This document shows positions 26,778-35,247 of a stretch of 64,000 nt of DNA, in pieces. The stretch lies in the NCBI GenBank assembly GCA_002238785.1, contig MPNA01000005.1:62001-126000 (forward strand), read 5' to 3'. A program made the translations under genes and the position numbers. The notes beneath the pieces are model-generated. The model searched no databases. It was not told where the DNA came from and saw only the letters and a list, made by a program, of their open reading frames with translations. The DNA comes from a bacterium OM1 bin76. Lineage in GTDB: Bacteria; Actinomycetota; Acidimicrobiia; Spongiisociales; ZC4RG35. Numbering within the stretch: position 1 is the stretch's first letter; each line of letters begins with the position of its first letter.

Positions 26778-28010
26778 TCAACCCGGTGGGGGTCTGCTTC
26801 GACCGCGTCGTGCGGTTGATGTCTTGACCGGCCGTGATCTTCGGCCACCGGAAGACGGTGGTCGCAGCACATACTTGCCGCTGGGGGTTTGAACAACCTC
26901 CCAGTCTTGGTCGTGGACTCGGTGGTGGCACCGACTGCACAACAGGGCCATGTTGTCGATGTCGGTGGGGCCTCCGTCCTGCCAGTAGACAAGGTGATGC
27001 GCCTGACACCAGGCGGGATCGGCGCCGCATCCCACACAGTTGTGGTCGCGGGCGATCAACAGCATCTTTTGGGTGGGAGAAGCAACCCGTCTGGACGTCC
27101 CCGCCCATAACACTTGGCCTCTACTGTCGAATATGGCAGGAAGAATCCGGCCCTGGCAGGCCAGGTCCTTGACTACTTCCACCGGCAACGGGGTACCGTC
27201 ACCCAGCCGGGCATCACGAATCATTTGGGTGATCGGGTCGTATTGGGCGACTAACACCAGCACCGGACCCTGACCACCCTGCTTCTTCTTTTTCTTCTTG
27301 CCGTCCTCTTCCTGGCGGTCCCCGCACAACAACTCCACCAACGCGTCCGCCATGCGCTGCCCGGTGGTCGGGCGATGCCGCGAGTCTTCCTCCCGCCACA
27401 TCTGGTTGGTCATCCTCGACAGGGCGCCTTTGGTCTTGGCGCCGTTGATCGGATCCAACAGGGCATGCAAGACCGTCATCCCGCTGCCCCGGTCCACTCG
27501 AATCCACGCCTTGCGATTAGAGCGCTGCCGCCGCAGGATCGACATTCCGTCGTCCTCGTTACGCTGCTGGACGTGCCGGCGGGCGGTGTGAGCAAACACA
27601 TCCACGGGTTGTTTCTGGGCCTTGTCCACCAACTCTTGCTCATCAATGTCGCCGTCTTGGGCGGTCTTGACAATGATCTTGGCGTGACCGTACGAGATCT
27701 TCCCCCTGCCAAAGGCATCAGAGGTGACCGGCAACTCGTTCAGCCCCTTGCCGGTCTCCAACTCTTGCCGGGTGCCCCGGGTGGATTGACCGGACTTGTC
27801 CCGCAGGGTCTTCTCCGCAAAACCATTCCCTGCCCGGCGGGCAAGTTCGGCCGCCGCCTCTGCCCGGAATGCCTCGACCTTGGCCTTCGCTTCACTGGCC
27901 GTACGGATCCGCTCCTTCAAGTCCTCCACGGAAGCACCCTTCACCGGAGCAGGCGGCAACACCACCCGCACCCGATGAACCGATCCCCCTTGAGATCCTC
28001 CCTCATTCAT
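26778..28010 (-). CDS. HNH endonuclease with DUF222 domain
   Basis: The protein has 410 residues. An N-terminal helical DUF222 region (to about residue 240) is followed by a C-terminal HNH nuclease motif CVGCGADPAWCQAHHLVYW...DNMALLCSRCHHRVH, with paired CxxC zinc ligands and catalytic His. A run of six lysines in a low-complexity stretch (DGKKKKKKQGG) separates the domains. DUF222-HNH genes are numerous in actinobacteria, where some lie inside 13E12-type repeats. The start is ATG 28010 after GGAG; an in-frame start 33 bp upstream is less likely. Its substrate is unknown. Confidence 0.88.
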   Translation of the reverse strand: MNEGGSQGGSVHRVRVVLPPAPVKGASVEDLKERIRTASEAKAKVEAFRAEAAAELARRAGNGFAEKTLRDKSGQSTRGTRQELETGKGLNELPVTSDAFGRGKISYGHAKIIVKTAQDGDIDEQELVDKAQKQPVDVFAHTARRHVQQRNEDDGMSILRRQRSNRKAWIRVDRGSGMTVLHALLDPINGAKTKGALSRMTNQMWREEDSRHRPTTGQRMADALVELLCGDRQEEDGKKKKKKQGGQGPVLVLVAQYDPITQMIRDARLGDGTPLPVEVVKDLACQGRILPAIFDSRGQVLWAGTSRRVASPTQKMLLIARDHNCVGCGADPAWCQAHHLVYWQDGGPTDIDNMALLCSRCHHRVHDQDWEVVQTPSGKYVLRPPSSGGRRSRPVKTSTARRGRSRPPPG

Positions 28011-28136
28011 ACTCTCCACTATACCCCAGGGGTGTGACAACAACTAGTGTCATATCTCGCATTATCTGCTATAAATATCTAACAGAACAGCAGAACAGGT
28101 CATCCAGGTTCGTTTGGATACCCAGAGCCCGGCAAC

Positions 28137-29681
28137 CTACCGGGGGAAAGCCAGGTCTATCTCTTCCTGGGTCCAGTATCCCTCTACGGGACGCATCCCC
28201 TCTTGTCTCCCGTAGTGCGCGAGCCGCACATTGTCCCATTCATTGAAGATCTCGATGGCGTCGAACACGCTCTCAGGGCTGACCGCCTTCAAAGCCTTCC
28301 ATCCTTCACTTCTCGGCTTGGGGAGGTTGGAGGTCAAGATCAGCAGCGGAGTATCCAACCGGGCCATCCGAAGGACATGAGCCCTGCCCAGGGCCTTCCA
28401 CAGGGTGTCGGTTCGCTGCAGGCCCGGCCTGACGGTGGTGAACGCCCCTGAGACATCCACATACCACCTTCTTCCTTGCTGATTCTCAACCAGGAAGTTG
28501 TACTGGATGCCAACCGCCGGAATCTTGGGTTTGGTCTTGACGATCGTAAACCCGGCTTCTTCAAGAGCAATCCGAGCCAGATCCTGCACCTTCTTACCTT
28601 CTCTGACCGCCCGAGCCTGAAAGTGCTCGATGGACGGACGGGCCCCTGAAATGCCGGCAAGTTGCCGGGTTCCGTTGACGGCAGGCTCCGGTTCGGGATC
28701 CTGGTCCAACAGCGACGGCCGCCGCCTTGCCCGTTCCAGCCTGCTGTGAGCTATGTCCACGTAGTCGGAATTGATGTCGTATCCAACTGCCCTCCGCCAT
28801 GCCTTGTAGGCAGCCACCAGTGTGGTCCCCGACCCCATGAAGGGATCCAGCACCAGATCATCCTGGTATGTATAGAGGTCAATGAGTCTCAGTGGCAGTT
28901 CCACCGGGAAAGGAGCGGGATGGGAGACCCGGCGAGCGCTCTCAGCAGGGATCTCCCAGACGTCAAGCGTGGCTTCCACGAACTCGTCATTGGGGAGGGT
29001 GGCGATATTGGGGAGCCCCGCCTTCTTGCGGACCGCCCGTTTCTTGGCCCGATCGAACCGGCCCTTGCTCGCCACGATGATCCTCTCGGTGGTGTCCCGA
29101 AGCACCGGATTGGACGGTTGCCGGAAAGACCCCCAGGCCACCGCCCCTCCCATGGCCTTGGACTTTCTCCAGATGATCTCCCCCCGCATCAACAGACCAA
29201 GATTCTCGAATATCTTGATGACATCCGCCGAGAGGCTGCGATAAGGCTTGCGACCCAGATTCGCCACATTGACGGCGATCCGACCTCCCGGTTCCAGCAC
29301 CCGGATGCACTCGTAGAAAGCGTCATACAGCAACTGGAGGTATTCCCGATAGGTCCTCGGAATTACCACCCCATGAGCATCGGGATGAACGCTGTGGATC
29401 ACCTCGTTCTCATAAGCCTTGCCCACGAAGTAGGGAGGCGAGGTCACCACCAGCGCAACGGACCGGTCGGGAATCTGATGCATTCTCCTGGCATCTCCCA
29501 GGATCGGACCCTCAGTTTGAGGTCGGGGTCCGATCCGGTCGTCGTCGTTGATGATCGGTGGCTGGAAACGCGCATAGAAGGACGAAGAGTCGTGACTCTC
29601 TCTGCGACCCGACCCGAAAACGGAGGTACTGGTAGGGCGGCGTGGAGGCCGGGACGCGCGTTCAACCATCGCGTGAAGCAT
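28137..29681 (-). CDS. site-specific DNA methyltransferase (beta class) with uncharacterised C-terminal domain
   Basis: The protein is about 514 residues. The catalytic motif TSPPYFVGKAYE (residue about 80) precedes the AdoMet-binding motif DPFMGSGTT (about 279), the beta-class order used by N4-cytosine and N6-adenine enzymes. After the methyltransferase domain (to about residue 320) comes an unusual extension of about 190 residues with VGIQYNFLVENQQGRRWYVD and VLRMARLDTPLLILTSNLP, a layout that could be a degenerate or divergent nuclease fold. ATG 29681, 9-10 nt after GGGGAGGG, is the preferred start; the longer frame would overlap the divergent lipoprotein gene. No separate restriction gene lies next to it. 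Confidence 0.85.
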   Translation of the reverse strand: MLHAMVERASRPPRRPTSTSVFGSGRRESHDSSSFYARFQPPIINDDDRIGPRPQTEGPILGDARRMHQIPDRSVALVVTSPPYFVGKAYENEVIHSVHPDAHGVVIPRTYREYLQLLYDAFYECIRVLEPGGRIAVNVANLGRKPYRSLSADVIKIFENLGLLMRGEIIWRKSKAMGGAVAWGSFRQPSNPVLRDTTERIIVASKGRFDRAKKRAVRKKAGLPNIATLPNDEFVEATLDVWEIPAESARRVSHPAPFPVELPLRLIDLYTYQDDLVLDPFMGSGTTLVAAYKAWRRAVGYDINSDYVDIAHSRLERARRRPSLLDQDPEPEPAVNGTRQLAGISGARPSIEHFQARAVREGKKVQDLARIALEEAGFTIVKTKPKIPAVGIQYNFLVENQQGRRWYVDVSGAFTTVRPGLQRTDTLWKALGRAHVLRMARLDTPLLILTSNLPKPRSEGWKALKAVSPESVFDAIEIFNEWDNVRLAHYGRQEGMRPVEGYWTQEEIDLAFPR

Positions 29682-29832
29682 AAGAGCGCACCCTCCCCAG
29701 TTGAGGGAACCTCGCCCACGGCACATCTCGCCGTCAACTATCTTGCAAAGCACCCGTGGATCACTAGGTTTCGAAAGAGTCTCGAATAAAGGAGCGCGCT
29801 TGAACACTTCGGGTTCGATCAGGAGGACAGCA

Positions 29833-31128
29833 ATGTGGTTGGTTCCTGCGCTGCTATTGGCGGCCTGCGCTGCTGAGGCCGACCCTGTCCCGGTCTCCCA
29901 GACCACCGTAGCCGCAGACACTCAGGCGACAACGTCGCCGACCGTCTCCTCCGCCTCGACCACCTCTGCCACCACCCAACAAGCGCCTTCCCAACAGCCC
30001 GAGGAATCCTCGCCCACCACAGCACCCGACACCGCGGCTACAGCACCCTCTACGACTTCCTCCACCACCCTTACCGATGACCGGGAATCGTCTTCGTCCA
30101 CGACTCTCCCTCCGCCCGGGCCTCCTGACAGTCTTCGGTTCGTGGAGGTGGCCAGGGGAGCACGGAACCCGATCTTCCTCACCGCCTCTCCGGGCGCAGA
30201 ACACTCCTACCTGGCCGAACAGGGAGGTCGGATCCTGTATATAGCCAATGATGAGATCGCCGATCAGCCGGTGCTGGACATAACCGACCAGGTCACGTTC
30301 CGCGGCGAGCAGGGACTGCTGGGAATAGCACTCCACCCGACCCAGCCAGACCGTCTGTTCGTGCACTACAGCAACCGAAGCGGGCACACCGCGCTCTCCG
30401 AATACTCACTCTCCGATGACGGCCGAACCGCCGACCCGGACTCGGAGAGGCTCATCTTCTTTGCTCAACAGCCGGCCACCAACCACAACGGCGGCATGAT
30501 CCAGTTCGGGCCCGACGGCTTTCTGTACCTGGGACTCGGGGACGGCGGCCGGTCGGGTGACTACTACGGCCACGGCCAACGCCCCGACACTCCGCTGGCG
30601 GCCCTGGTGCGCATTCACCCCGATCAGGTCACCTCGCAGGTGTGGTGGTACGGCCTCCGCAACCCCTGGCGGTTCTGGATTGACGATCCCACCGGTCTGG
30701 TCTACATCGCCGACGTCGGCCAGGACGCCTATGAGGAGGTCAGCATCGCCCCCCTGTCCGAGCCCGATCTGAACTTCGGATGGCCCATCACCGAGGGTTT
30801 GCACTGCTACGAACCCCGCCAAGGCTGCGATCCGGCGGGTCTAACCCTCCCGGCGCTGGAGATCTCCCACGACGACGGCGGAACCTGTTCGATAACCGGC
30901 GGCATGGTCTATCGAGGCCCAAGCATGCCCGGCCTGTGGGGCCACTACTTCTACTCCGACTACTGCGGCGGATACCTCCGCAGCTTCCAATGGAACGGCG
31001 CCCTGGCAACCGACTTGCGAGAATGGACGCCCGACCTGGGCAACGTAGTCTCCTTCGGCACCGACGGATCGGGAGAGTTGTACGTCCTGACCACCGATGC
31101 TGTTTACCGCATCGAGCCTGGCTCCTGA
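29833..31128 (+). CDS. PQQ-dependent sugar dehydrogenase-like lipoprotein (GSDH family)
   Basis: The protein has 431 residues. ATG 29833 follows AGGAGG and gives a short signal ending in lipobox LLAAC, so the protein is an exported lipoprotein. A Ser/Thr/Ala/Pro-rich linker of about 75 residues leads to a six-bladed propeller of the glucose/sorbosone dehydrogenase type: GEQGLLGIALHP, NHNGGMIQFGPDGFLYLGLG, YGLRNPWRFW and DVGQDAYEEV are characteristic. PQQ use is inferred from the family, and no PQQ biosynthesis gene is in the window. A decayed copy of part of this gene lies about 700 bp downstream. Confidence 0.88.
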   Translation: MWLVPALLLAACAAEADPVPVSQTTVAADTQATTSPTVSSASTTSATTQQAPSQQPEESSPTTAPDTAATAPSTTSSTTLTDDRESSSSTTLPPPGPPDSLRFVEVARGARNPIFLTASPGAEHSYLAEQGGRILYIANDEIADQPVLDITDQVTFRGEQGLLGIALHPTQPDRLFVHYSNRSGHTALSEYSLSDDGRTADPDSERLIFFAQQPATNHNGGMIQFGPDGFLYLGLGDGGRSGDYYGHGQRPDTPLAALVRIHPDQVTSQVWWYGLRNPWRFWIDDPTGLVYIADVGQDAYEEVSIAPLSEPDLNFGWPITEGLHCYEPRQGCDPAGLTLPALEISHDDGGTCSITGGMVYRGPSMPGLWGHYFYSDYCGGYLRSFQWNGALATDLREWTPDLGNVVSFGTDGSGELYVLTTDAVYRIEPGS

Positions 31129-31247
31129 GCCGCTCGTTTTCATTATCACAGCCCCGTGCCACCGGTTACCATGCCAGAAGATGAGTGTTGTGTCGGAGTT
31201 CCTTGGCACGACCTTCCGAGTCACTTACGAGAAATGTGGAGCCGCAC

Positions 31248-31670
31248 ATGTCGGTGCTCTACTGGGACTGGAGTGGACCGGAACTGTCAGCCAAGTACGG
31301 ATTGGAGAGCCGCCGCGTCATTGATGGCTGGCTGCCCGAGTTGGGTACGGACGAGACATGTGGGTGGAGGAGGATCTGGCTGAGTTGGAGAAAGCCTGGG
31401 GAGACAGCCGCGCCAGCAAAACCCTCACCCCGATCTCCCCACCCGATTTAGTCGAGGGTCGGGGATGTACGAGGATTCTGGACAGCCCGTCTACGAGTGG
31501 AACGGTCGGCGTTACGTGTACGACTCCACTCGCCGAGAGGAACTCAGGGACATACCAACAATCATCAAGGCAAACCGCTGGAGGGATTCTCGGTTTTGGG
31601 TCGAGTACGGCGAACAAGGTGAGGCGGACTTGACGGCCTTCGGTGATGGCATCCGAGGTTCAAACCTGTT
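31248..31670 (+). pseudogene. decayed small gene of unknown function, frame broken twice
   Basis: Consecutive stretches with protein-like composition occur in three frames: MSVLYWDWSGPELSAKYGLE from 31248, then EEDLAELEKAWGDSRA near 31370, then MYEDSGQPVYEWNGRRYVY from 31465 to about 31660. Acidic and aromatic content is similar throughout, so a single gene with two frameshifts is plausible. I do not recognise the family. It runs directly into a fragment of the upstream dehydrogenase gene. Confidence 0.4.
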
Positions 31671-31842
31671 TCACTGCTACGAGCCCTGCCCAAGTTGCGC
31701 CACAAATGGCCTGACCCTGTCGGTGCTGGAAATCGCCCACAAATGACGGCGGAACCTGCTCGATAACCGGCAGCAGCGTCTACGGGGGCCAAGCAAATGC
31801 CCGGCCTGTGGGGACACTACTTCTACACCAACTACTGCAGGG
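31671..31842 (+). pseudogene. decayed fragment of the PQQ-dehydrogenase-like gene
   Basis: This segment aligns with 30801-30968 of the intact gene: both contain TCACTGCTACGA/TGCACTGCTACGA, CGGCGGAACCTG, CGATAACCGGC and GCCCGGCCTGTGGGG. It has a one-base insertion (CACAAATGACGG versus CACGACGACGG) creating a TGA, and many substitutions. Only the segment near the C-terminal blades is present. Confidence 0.8.
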
Positions 31843-31962
31843 AGAGTAGGCAATTGCCAGTAACTTCCCTGATCCGGCTTCTTTTGCTTTGAGAAGAATG
31901 TATATGAATAGGAGAAAAAGAGGTTTGGAGGCTAACGAAAGTTACAGTAATATATATAAACC

Positions 31963-32988
31963 ATGCTTCAGATCAGTCAGCGGCCCCTCACCGGCTCAGA
32001 TGCCGATCGCCACCTCTTTGTAGACCGTTCGGCTGAACTCACTCGCTTGGAGCGTGCTGCAGAGCTTGGGTTCAATGTTCTCATACTGGGAGAACGGGGC
32101 ATCGGGATGACCTCTCTCATGTTCCAACACCAGCGACGCCTGCAGGACAGGGGCCGAGCATGCCACTATGCAAGAGCTTCGAAGTCGGAGAAGTTCGTTG
32201 ACCTTGCTAACTTGATACGGATGTCGGTGGAGGGACGCGGACCATCCTTTCTGGGACCAGAGAACTCATTCCATGTTCTCTGGTCCGGTGGCGACTCTGA
32301 CCCTCTCCGAGGCCTCCGGCGCCTAGCCACGGCAGCTAACGAGTCCAACGGTCCGCCGTCAACCATCATTCTCGACGAGATGCACAAGCCCGAGTTGGCC
32401 CATGAACTGTTCGGACGCTATCGCGACGAGGTTTGGGAATTGCCTTTCAGGTGGCTGGTCTGCGGGCTGGCAACGAGATCATCTAATTATCTGGAAGCTC
32501 CGGCCGACGCCTTTTTTGATTCCGTGCTTCGTCTGGGGCCTCTGGACACCTCAGCCTGCGCCGAGCTTCTGAAAACCCGACTCGACCAAGCAAGCCAGAA
32601 TGACAGGGAAGCTGCAATGCGAATCACTCTTGAACGCGAGAGCATTATCGACCAATGCCAAGGTAACCCTCGCCGGCTTCTCGAGGGAGCCAGGCGCACT
32701 GTCCTGCGAACCTCTGAGGAGTTCGCTGCCGCTAACAAGCTCGTGGCCTCCGCAGCCAAACTCGGAGCGACGGAGAAGCTGGCCATTGAGTATCTCTTGG
32801 CAAACGGGCCGACGAGTGCCTCAGACTCTCAACTGCTCAAGGAGTGGTTACTTACAAGGGCACGAGCCACCCAGGTTTTTCGCCGCCTGGAGGAGGCCGG
32901 ACTTGTTCACGCTTTCCCTGAAAAGGCAGGTGTGGGTCGCCCGCGGAAGCTCTATGCCACCAGTCTCAACACCGGAGAACTCGAGTGA
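31963..32988 (+). CDS. AAA-type ATPase-like protein lacking the Walker A lysine
   Basis: The protein has 341 residues. The P-loop position reads GERGIGMTS, with Met where the essential Lys of GxxGxGK[TS] is expected; Walker B TIILDEMHKPE is intact. A C-terminal winged-helix-like segment (LLKEWLLTRARATQVFRRLE) ends the protein. Layout resembles the ATPase at 24237 but sequence similarity is low. It starts at ATG 31963 after an AT-rich stretch with TATATATA 5 nt upstream and no Shine-Dalgarno sequence, suggesting a leaderless transcript. Its stop overlaps the start of the next, interrupted gene. It may be an inactive or regulatory ATPase. Confidence 0.75.
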   Translation: MLQISQRPLTGSDADRHLFVDRSAELTRLERAAELGFNVLILGERGIGMTSLMFQHQRRLQDRGRACHYARASKSEKFVDLANLIRMSVEGRGPSFLGPENSFHVLWSGGDSDPLRGLRRLATAANESNGPPSTIILDEMHKPELAHELFGRYRDEVWELPFRWLVCGLATRSSNYLEAPADAFFDSVLRLGPLDTSACAELLKTRLDQASQNDREAAMRITLERESIIDQCQGNPRRLLEGARRTVLRTSEEFAAANKLVASAAKLGATEKLAIEYLLANGPTSASDSQLLKEWLLTRARATQVFRRLEEAGLVHAFPEKAGVGRPRKLYATSLNTGELE

Positions 32989-33278
32989 GCATCGAACTGC
33001 TTCTCGAGCTTTAGGAGGCCCACGCATTTGATCATGCTCCCCTGCGACGGGATCTCGGTGTTTATCATGTTCCCTTCCACGAGTTGGTGCCGGGAGAGAA
33101 TCCCGAAACCATCCTAGCAAAGACATCCATTACTCGCTACAGGGCTCCTCTGTCGCGGCAAGTACTCCCATCACAGAGTGGGATCTCTCCAGGTAAGGCC
33201 ATTCTCAATGTAACTCCACTATCAATAATCCATCAACCGTGCACGTTCAACCAGAGCATATTGAAAGAGGAGCCCTAA
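32985..33278 (+). pseudogene. small gene coupled to the ATPase, interrupted by an in-frame TAG
   Basis: GTG 32985 overlaps the ATPase stop (GTGA). The frame reads VSIELLLEL, then TAG at 33012-33014, then continues for 88 codons (EAHAFDHAPLRRDLGVYHVP...) to the stop at 33278. The part just after the TAG looks like genuine protein sequence, which favours a real gene with one nonsense mutation. The last 40 codons are less convincing. Family not recognised. Confidence 0.5.
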
Positions 33279-33375
33279 CCTCAAAACGATGCGAATGACC
33301 GGACAAAGGGGCTATTGGCCGGAAATCACAAGGTCGGTCGCAGACAGGAAGATCAGCGTGCAAGAAGGAGTCACC

Positions 33376-33402
33376 ATGGCGCAAACCCCGGGAGTAGATT
33401 AG
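33376..33402 (+). other. possible 8-residue leader ORF
   Basis: AAGAAGGAG at 33362-33370 is followed after 5 nt by ATG and the short frame MAQTPGVD-stop. It precedes the two-gene group at 33413-34066. It could be a leader peptide or the start of a broken gene. Confidence 0.3.
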
Positions 33403-33412
33403 AATTCTGCCC

Positions 33413-33775
33413 GTGGGAAGTGGCGAACACCTTGTCGGCGGTCATCGGTGTCCTCCGTTTGTGCTTGATGAGCAGGAATGCGAGCTAATGAGCCGGACAG
33501 GCGATTACGACTACGAGCATTACGACGACTACAAAGACCCGAAGGACGCCATCTTCTGGATCCCTCATCAGCACGAGGCAAGGATGGTGCAGTTCAACAG
33601 GCTCACGGTGACCATCGACGACATCATCAACCGGTGCGGTTACCCGGAGAGCGAACGGGAACGGCTGGCCGTGCTGCATCGTCGCTTGGCGGAGGAGTTC
33701 TTGGCAGAGTATCAGGGCCCTCGCGGTGGGTCTGTTCCCCTACTGGAGGAAACCGAGCCCTCTACAGTGGGTTGA
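33413..33775 (+). CDS. small acidic hypothetical protein (possible antitoxin-like partner)
   Basis: The ORF has 120 codons from GTG 33413 or 95 from ATG 33488. The GTG lies 7 nt after TAGAAT, consistent with a leaderless start. From ATG 33488 the protein begins SRTGDYDYEHYDDYKDPKDA, strongly acidic and Tyr-rich, then a helical part TIDDIINRCGYPESERERLA. Another small gene follows 9 nt later, so the two probably form an operon. I do not recognise the family; the size and arrangement recall toxin-antitoxin pairs, which is only an inference. Confidence 0.55.
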   Translation: MGSGEHLVGGHRCPPFVLDEQECELMSRTGDYDYEHYDDYKDPKDAIFWIPHQHEARMVQFNRLTVTIDDIINRCGYPESERERLAVLHRRLAEEFLAEYQGPRGGSVPLLEETEPSTVG

Positions 33776-33784
33776 TCACCATCT

Positions 33785-34066
33785 GTGCCCTACTGGCCAC
33801 CTCATCACGCCCAGATTGTCATCTATGACTCGGCGTTGAAACGTGCCTCATTGGAGGACATCCAGTATCTGCTGTCTCTCCATCCTCTACAACTTGATGT
33901 CTTGGAGTTCGCCAAGACTCATCTGGGGTGGGACCGCTTCTATCGGAGCAGAAGCACCAGAGTCGTAGGACTGACGACAGGTAATCACCTGCTGGAAGTC
34001 GTCCTGCGCCCGGATGGCCGGTCCGAGGGCGAGCGGTGCATAGTGTTCCATGCCCGCTATTTGTGA
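33785..34066 (+). CDS. small basic hypothetical protein (BrnT/DUF4258-like?)
   Basis: The protein has 93 residues and starts at GTG 33785. The middle contains DSALKRASLEDIQYLL, resembling the helix that begins DUF4258/BrnT-like toxins. The C-terminal part TRVVGLTTGNHLLEVVLRPD...IVFHARYL matches their usual beta-strand pattern (hydrophobic strand, GxLLxVV, final aR). Catalytic residues cannot be assigned. It is 9 nt behind a small acidic gene. A ribonuclease-type toxin is a plausible but unproven reading. Confidence 0.5.
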   Translation: MPYWPPHHAQIVIYDSALKRASLEDIQYLLSLHPLQLDVLEFAKTHLGWDRFYRSRSTRVVGLTTGNHLLEVVLRPDGRSEGERCIVFHARYL

Positions 34067-34086
34067 TCTGAGAGTATTCCCCGTCT

Positions 34087-34265
34087 CTAACGTCTGCGCC
34101 TCCACCACGGACCCTCCGGTCGCAGGGGCTGGTTGAGGAAACTCTCCAGACTTTTTCGGTGCAGGACGGTTCAGTCGCCGCTGCTGGCGGCTTCGTCTAT
34201 GAGGGTGGAGGGGAGGTCGTCCCAGGCGAAGGCGCGCCTGCCGAAGGCATCCCGCTGTTCCCAGA
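34087..34265 (-). pseudogene. 3' fragment of a second PLD-ATPase gene, cut by an IS
   Basis: The minus-strand translation VWEQRDAFGRRAFAWDDL...IDEAASSGD matches the C-terminus of the intact gene at 37854-39845. CGA to TGA at 34171-34173 creates a premature stop; similarity continues to the original stop region (34087). The fragment ends exactly where the older IS copy begins (34266). Confidence 0.85.
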
Positions 34266-35242
34266 CCCGAGTTTGGCGGGTGGTTTGGTGTTTTACCTGG
34301 TCAGGGGCATACGCGAGGAAGGTGTTTCCACTACATTCCGGTGTTTGAACCCCTTCAGGGTTGGGTGATGGTGGCTTTGTCCCAGGTGCGGGTGTCGACT
34401 CCGATAGCGGCAAGTGCCCGTGTTTGTAGGGGGGGTGCGTCGGGTGGTGAGCGTGATCTGGTGGTTGTTGGTGGTCAGTTCCACGCGGCGGACGCGGTTA
34501 AGTTGTTGGAGGGCCCCTGCGGCGGTGAGGTGTTGGTGTTCGAGGTCGGGATCGCGAATGTCTGCTGCGGTGAAAGCCTGGGTGATGAGCGTCTCCATCA
34601 AAGCGGCGTACACACAGACCGCGACGTGACCGCGGACTCGTTTCTCGGTCCAGTGTCTCAACGGTCGTAGTCGTAGGAAGTCTTTGAGCACCCGGAACTT
34701 ACCTACTCGGCCAGCAGTTCGGCCGTGGTCAGGATGCTCGACGACTTTAGTGTTTTCGACAGTTTGCAACTGCCGATAGGCGCCCACGATTTCGGCGGTG
34801 TCGGCTTGTGCTGGTGTGAGGCTGGTGGTCAGCACATAACGACCCGCCAAAAGCTTCTCATAGGCCTGGGCTTCTTCGTTGTAGTGGTAGAGAAAACGAC
34901 CTGGTCCGATCTCGAGGTCGAACAGTCGCCCGACCCGCCCGGTGCCGAGGATTCGTTGGGAGGCTATCCCGATCTTGGCCGGGTCTTTGAGCCTTCCCGA
35001 GCGGACGCGGTGTTCCAACGCCAACAACTGCGTTTCGGCAGCGGCGATCATCTCGGTAGTGCGTTGTGTGTCCCGACGGACACGAGCGTCGGACTCGACC
35101 ACCACTGTGCGGGTCCCGTCTTCGAGGGTGATATCAGCGGCTCTGCAGCCGTGTTCGGGTATTTCAACCCACACAGTGTCTTGGTCAATAGCCGCCAGGG
35201 CTTGGGCAGTGACAGAGTCTCGGCGGAGTCTGGTGGCCGCTC
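34266..35242 (-). mobile_element. older, truncated IS1634-like element
   Basis: It begins with the same terminal sequence CCCGAGTTTGGCGGGT (34266-34281) as the intact IS, followed by about 970 bp of close similarity, then stops near 35237-35242. The transposase 5' half and the other terminal repeat are missing. The intact IS starts 6 bp later. Confidence 0.85.
34360..35236 (-). pseudogene. transposase remnant with a 51-nt foreign insertion
   Basis: This is the C-terminal half of an IS1634-type DDE transposase (from about WVEIPEHGCRAADITLEDGT) homologous to the intact copy. It is 5'-truncated. It has seven G instead of six at 34425-34435, shifting the last residues, and the original stop is lost. 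Between YRQLQTVEN and FRVLKDF, at the catalytic Glu region, 51 nt (34701-34751) encode an extra 17 residues, which come from the PLD-ATPase gene. Confidence 0.85.
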
Positions 35243-35247
35243 TCAGG

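Noticed and set aside
29682-29921. 80-codon N-terminal extension of the DNA methyltransferase
   Set aside because: It would overlap the divergent lipoprotein start and its ribosome site; ATG 29681 has its own good site.
33012-33014. TAG as a pyrrolysine codon
   Set aside because: No pyrrolysine genes are seen in the window and the context shows general gene decay; a nonsense mutation is simpler.
34293-35174. Intact second transposase
   Set aside because: The 5' half is missing, the 3' end is frameshifted, the stop is lost and a 51-nt segment interrupts the catalytic region.
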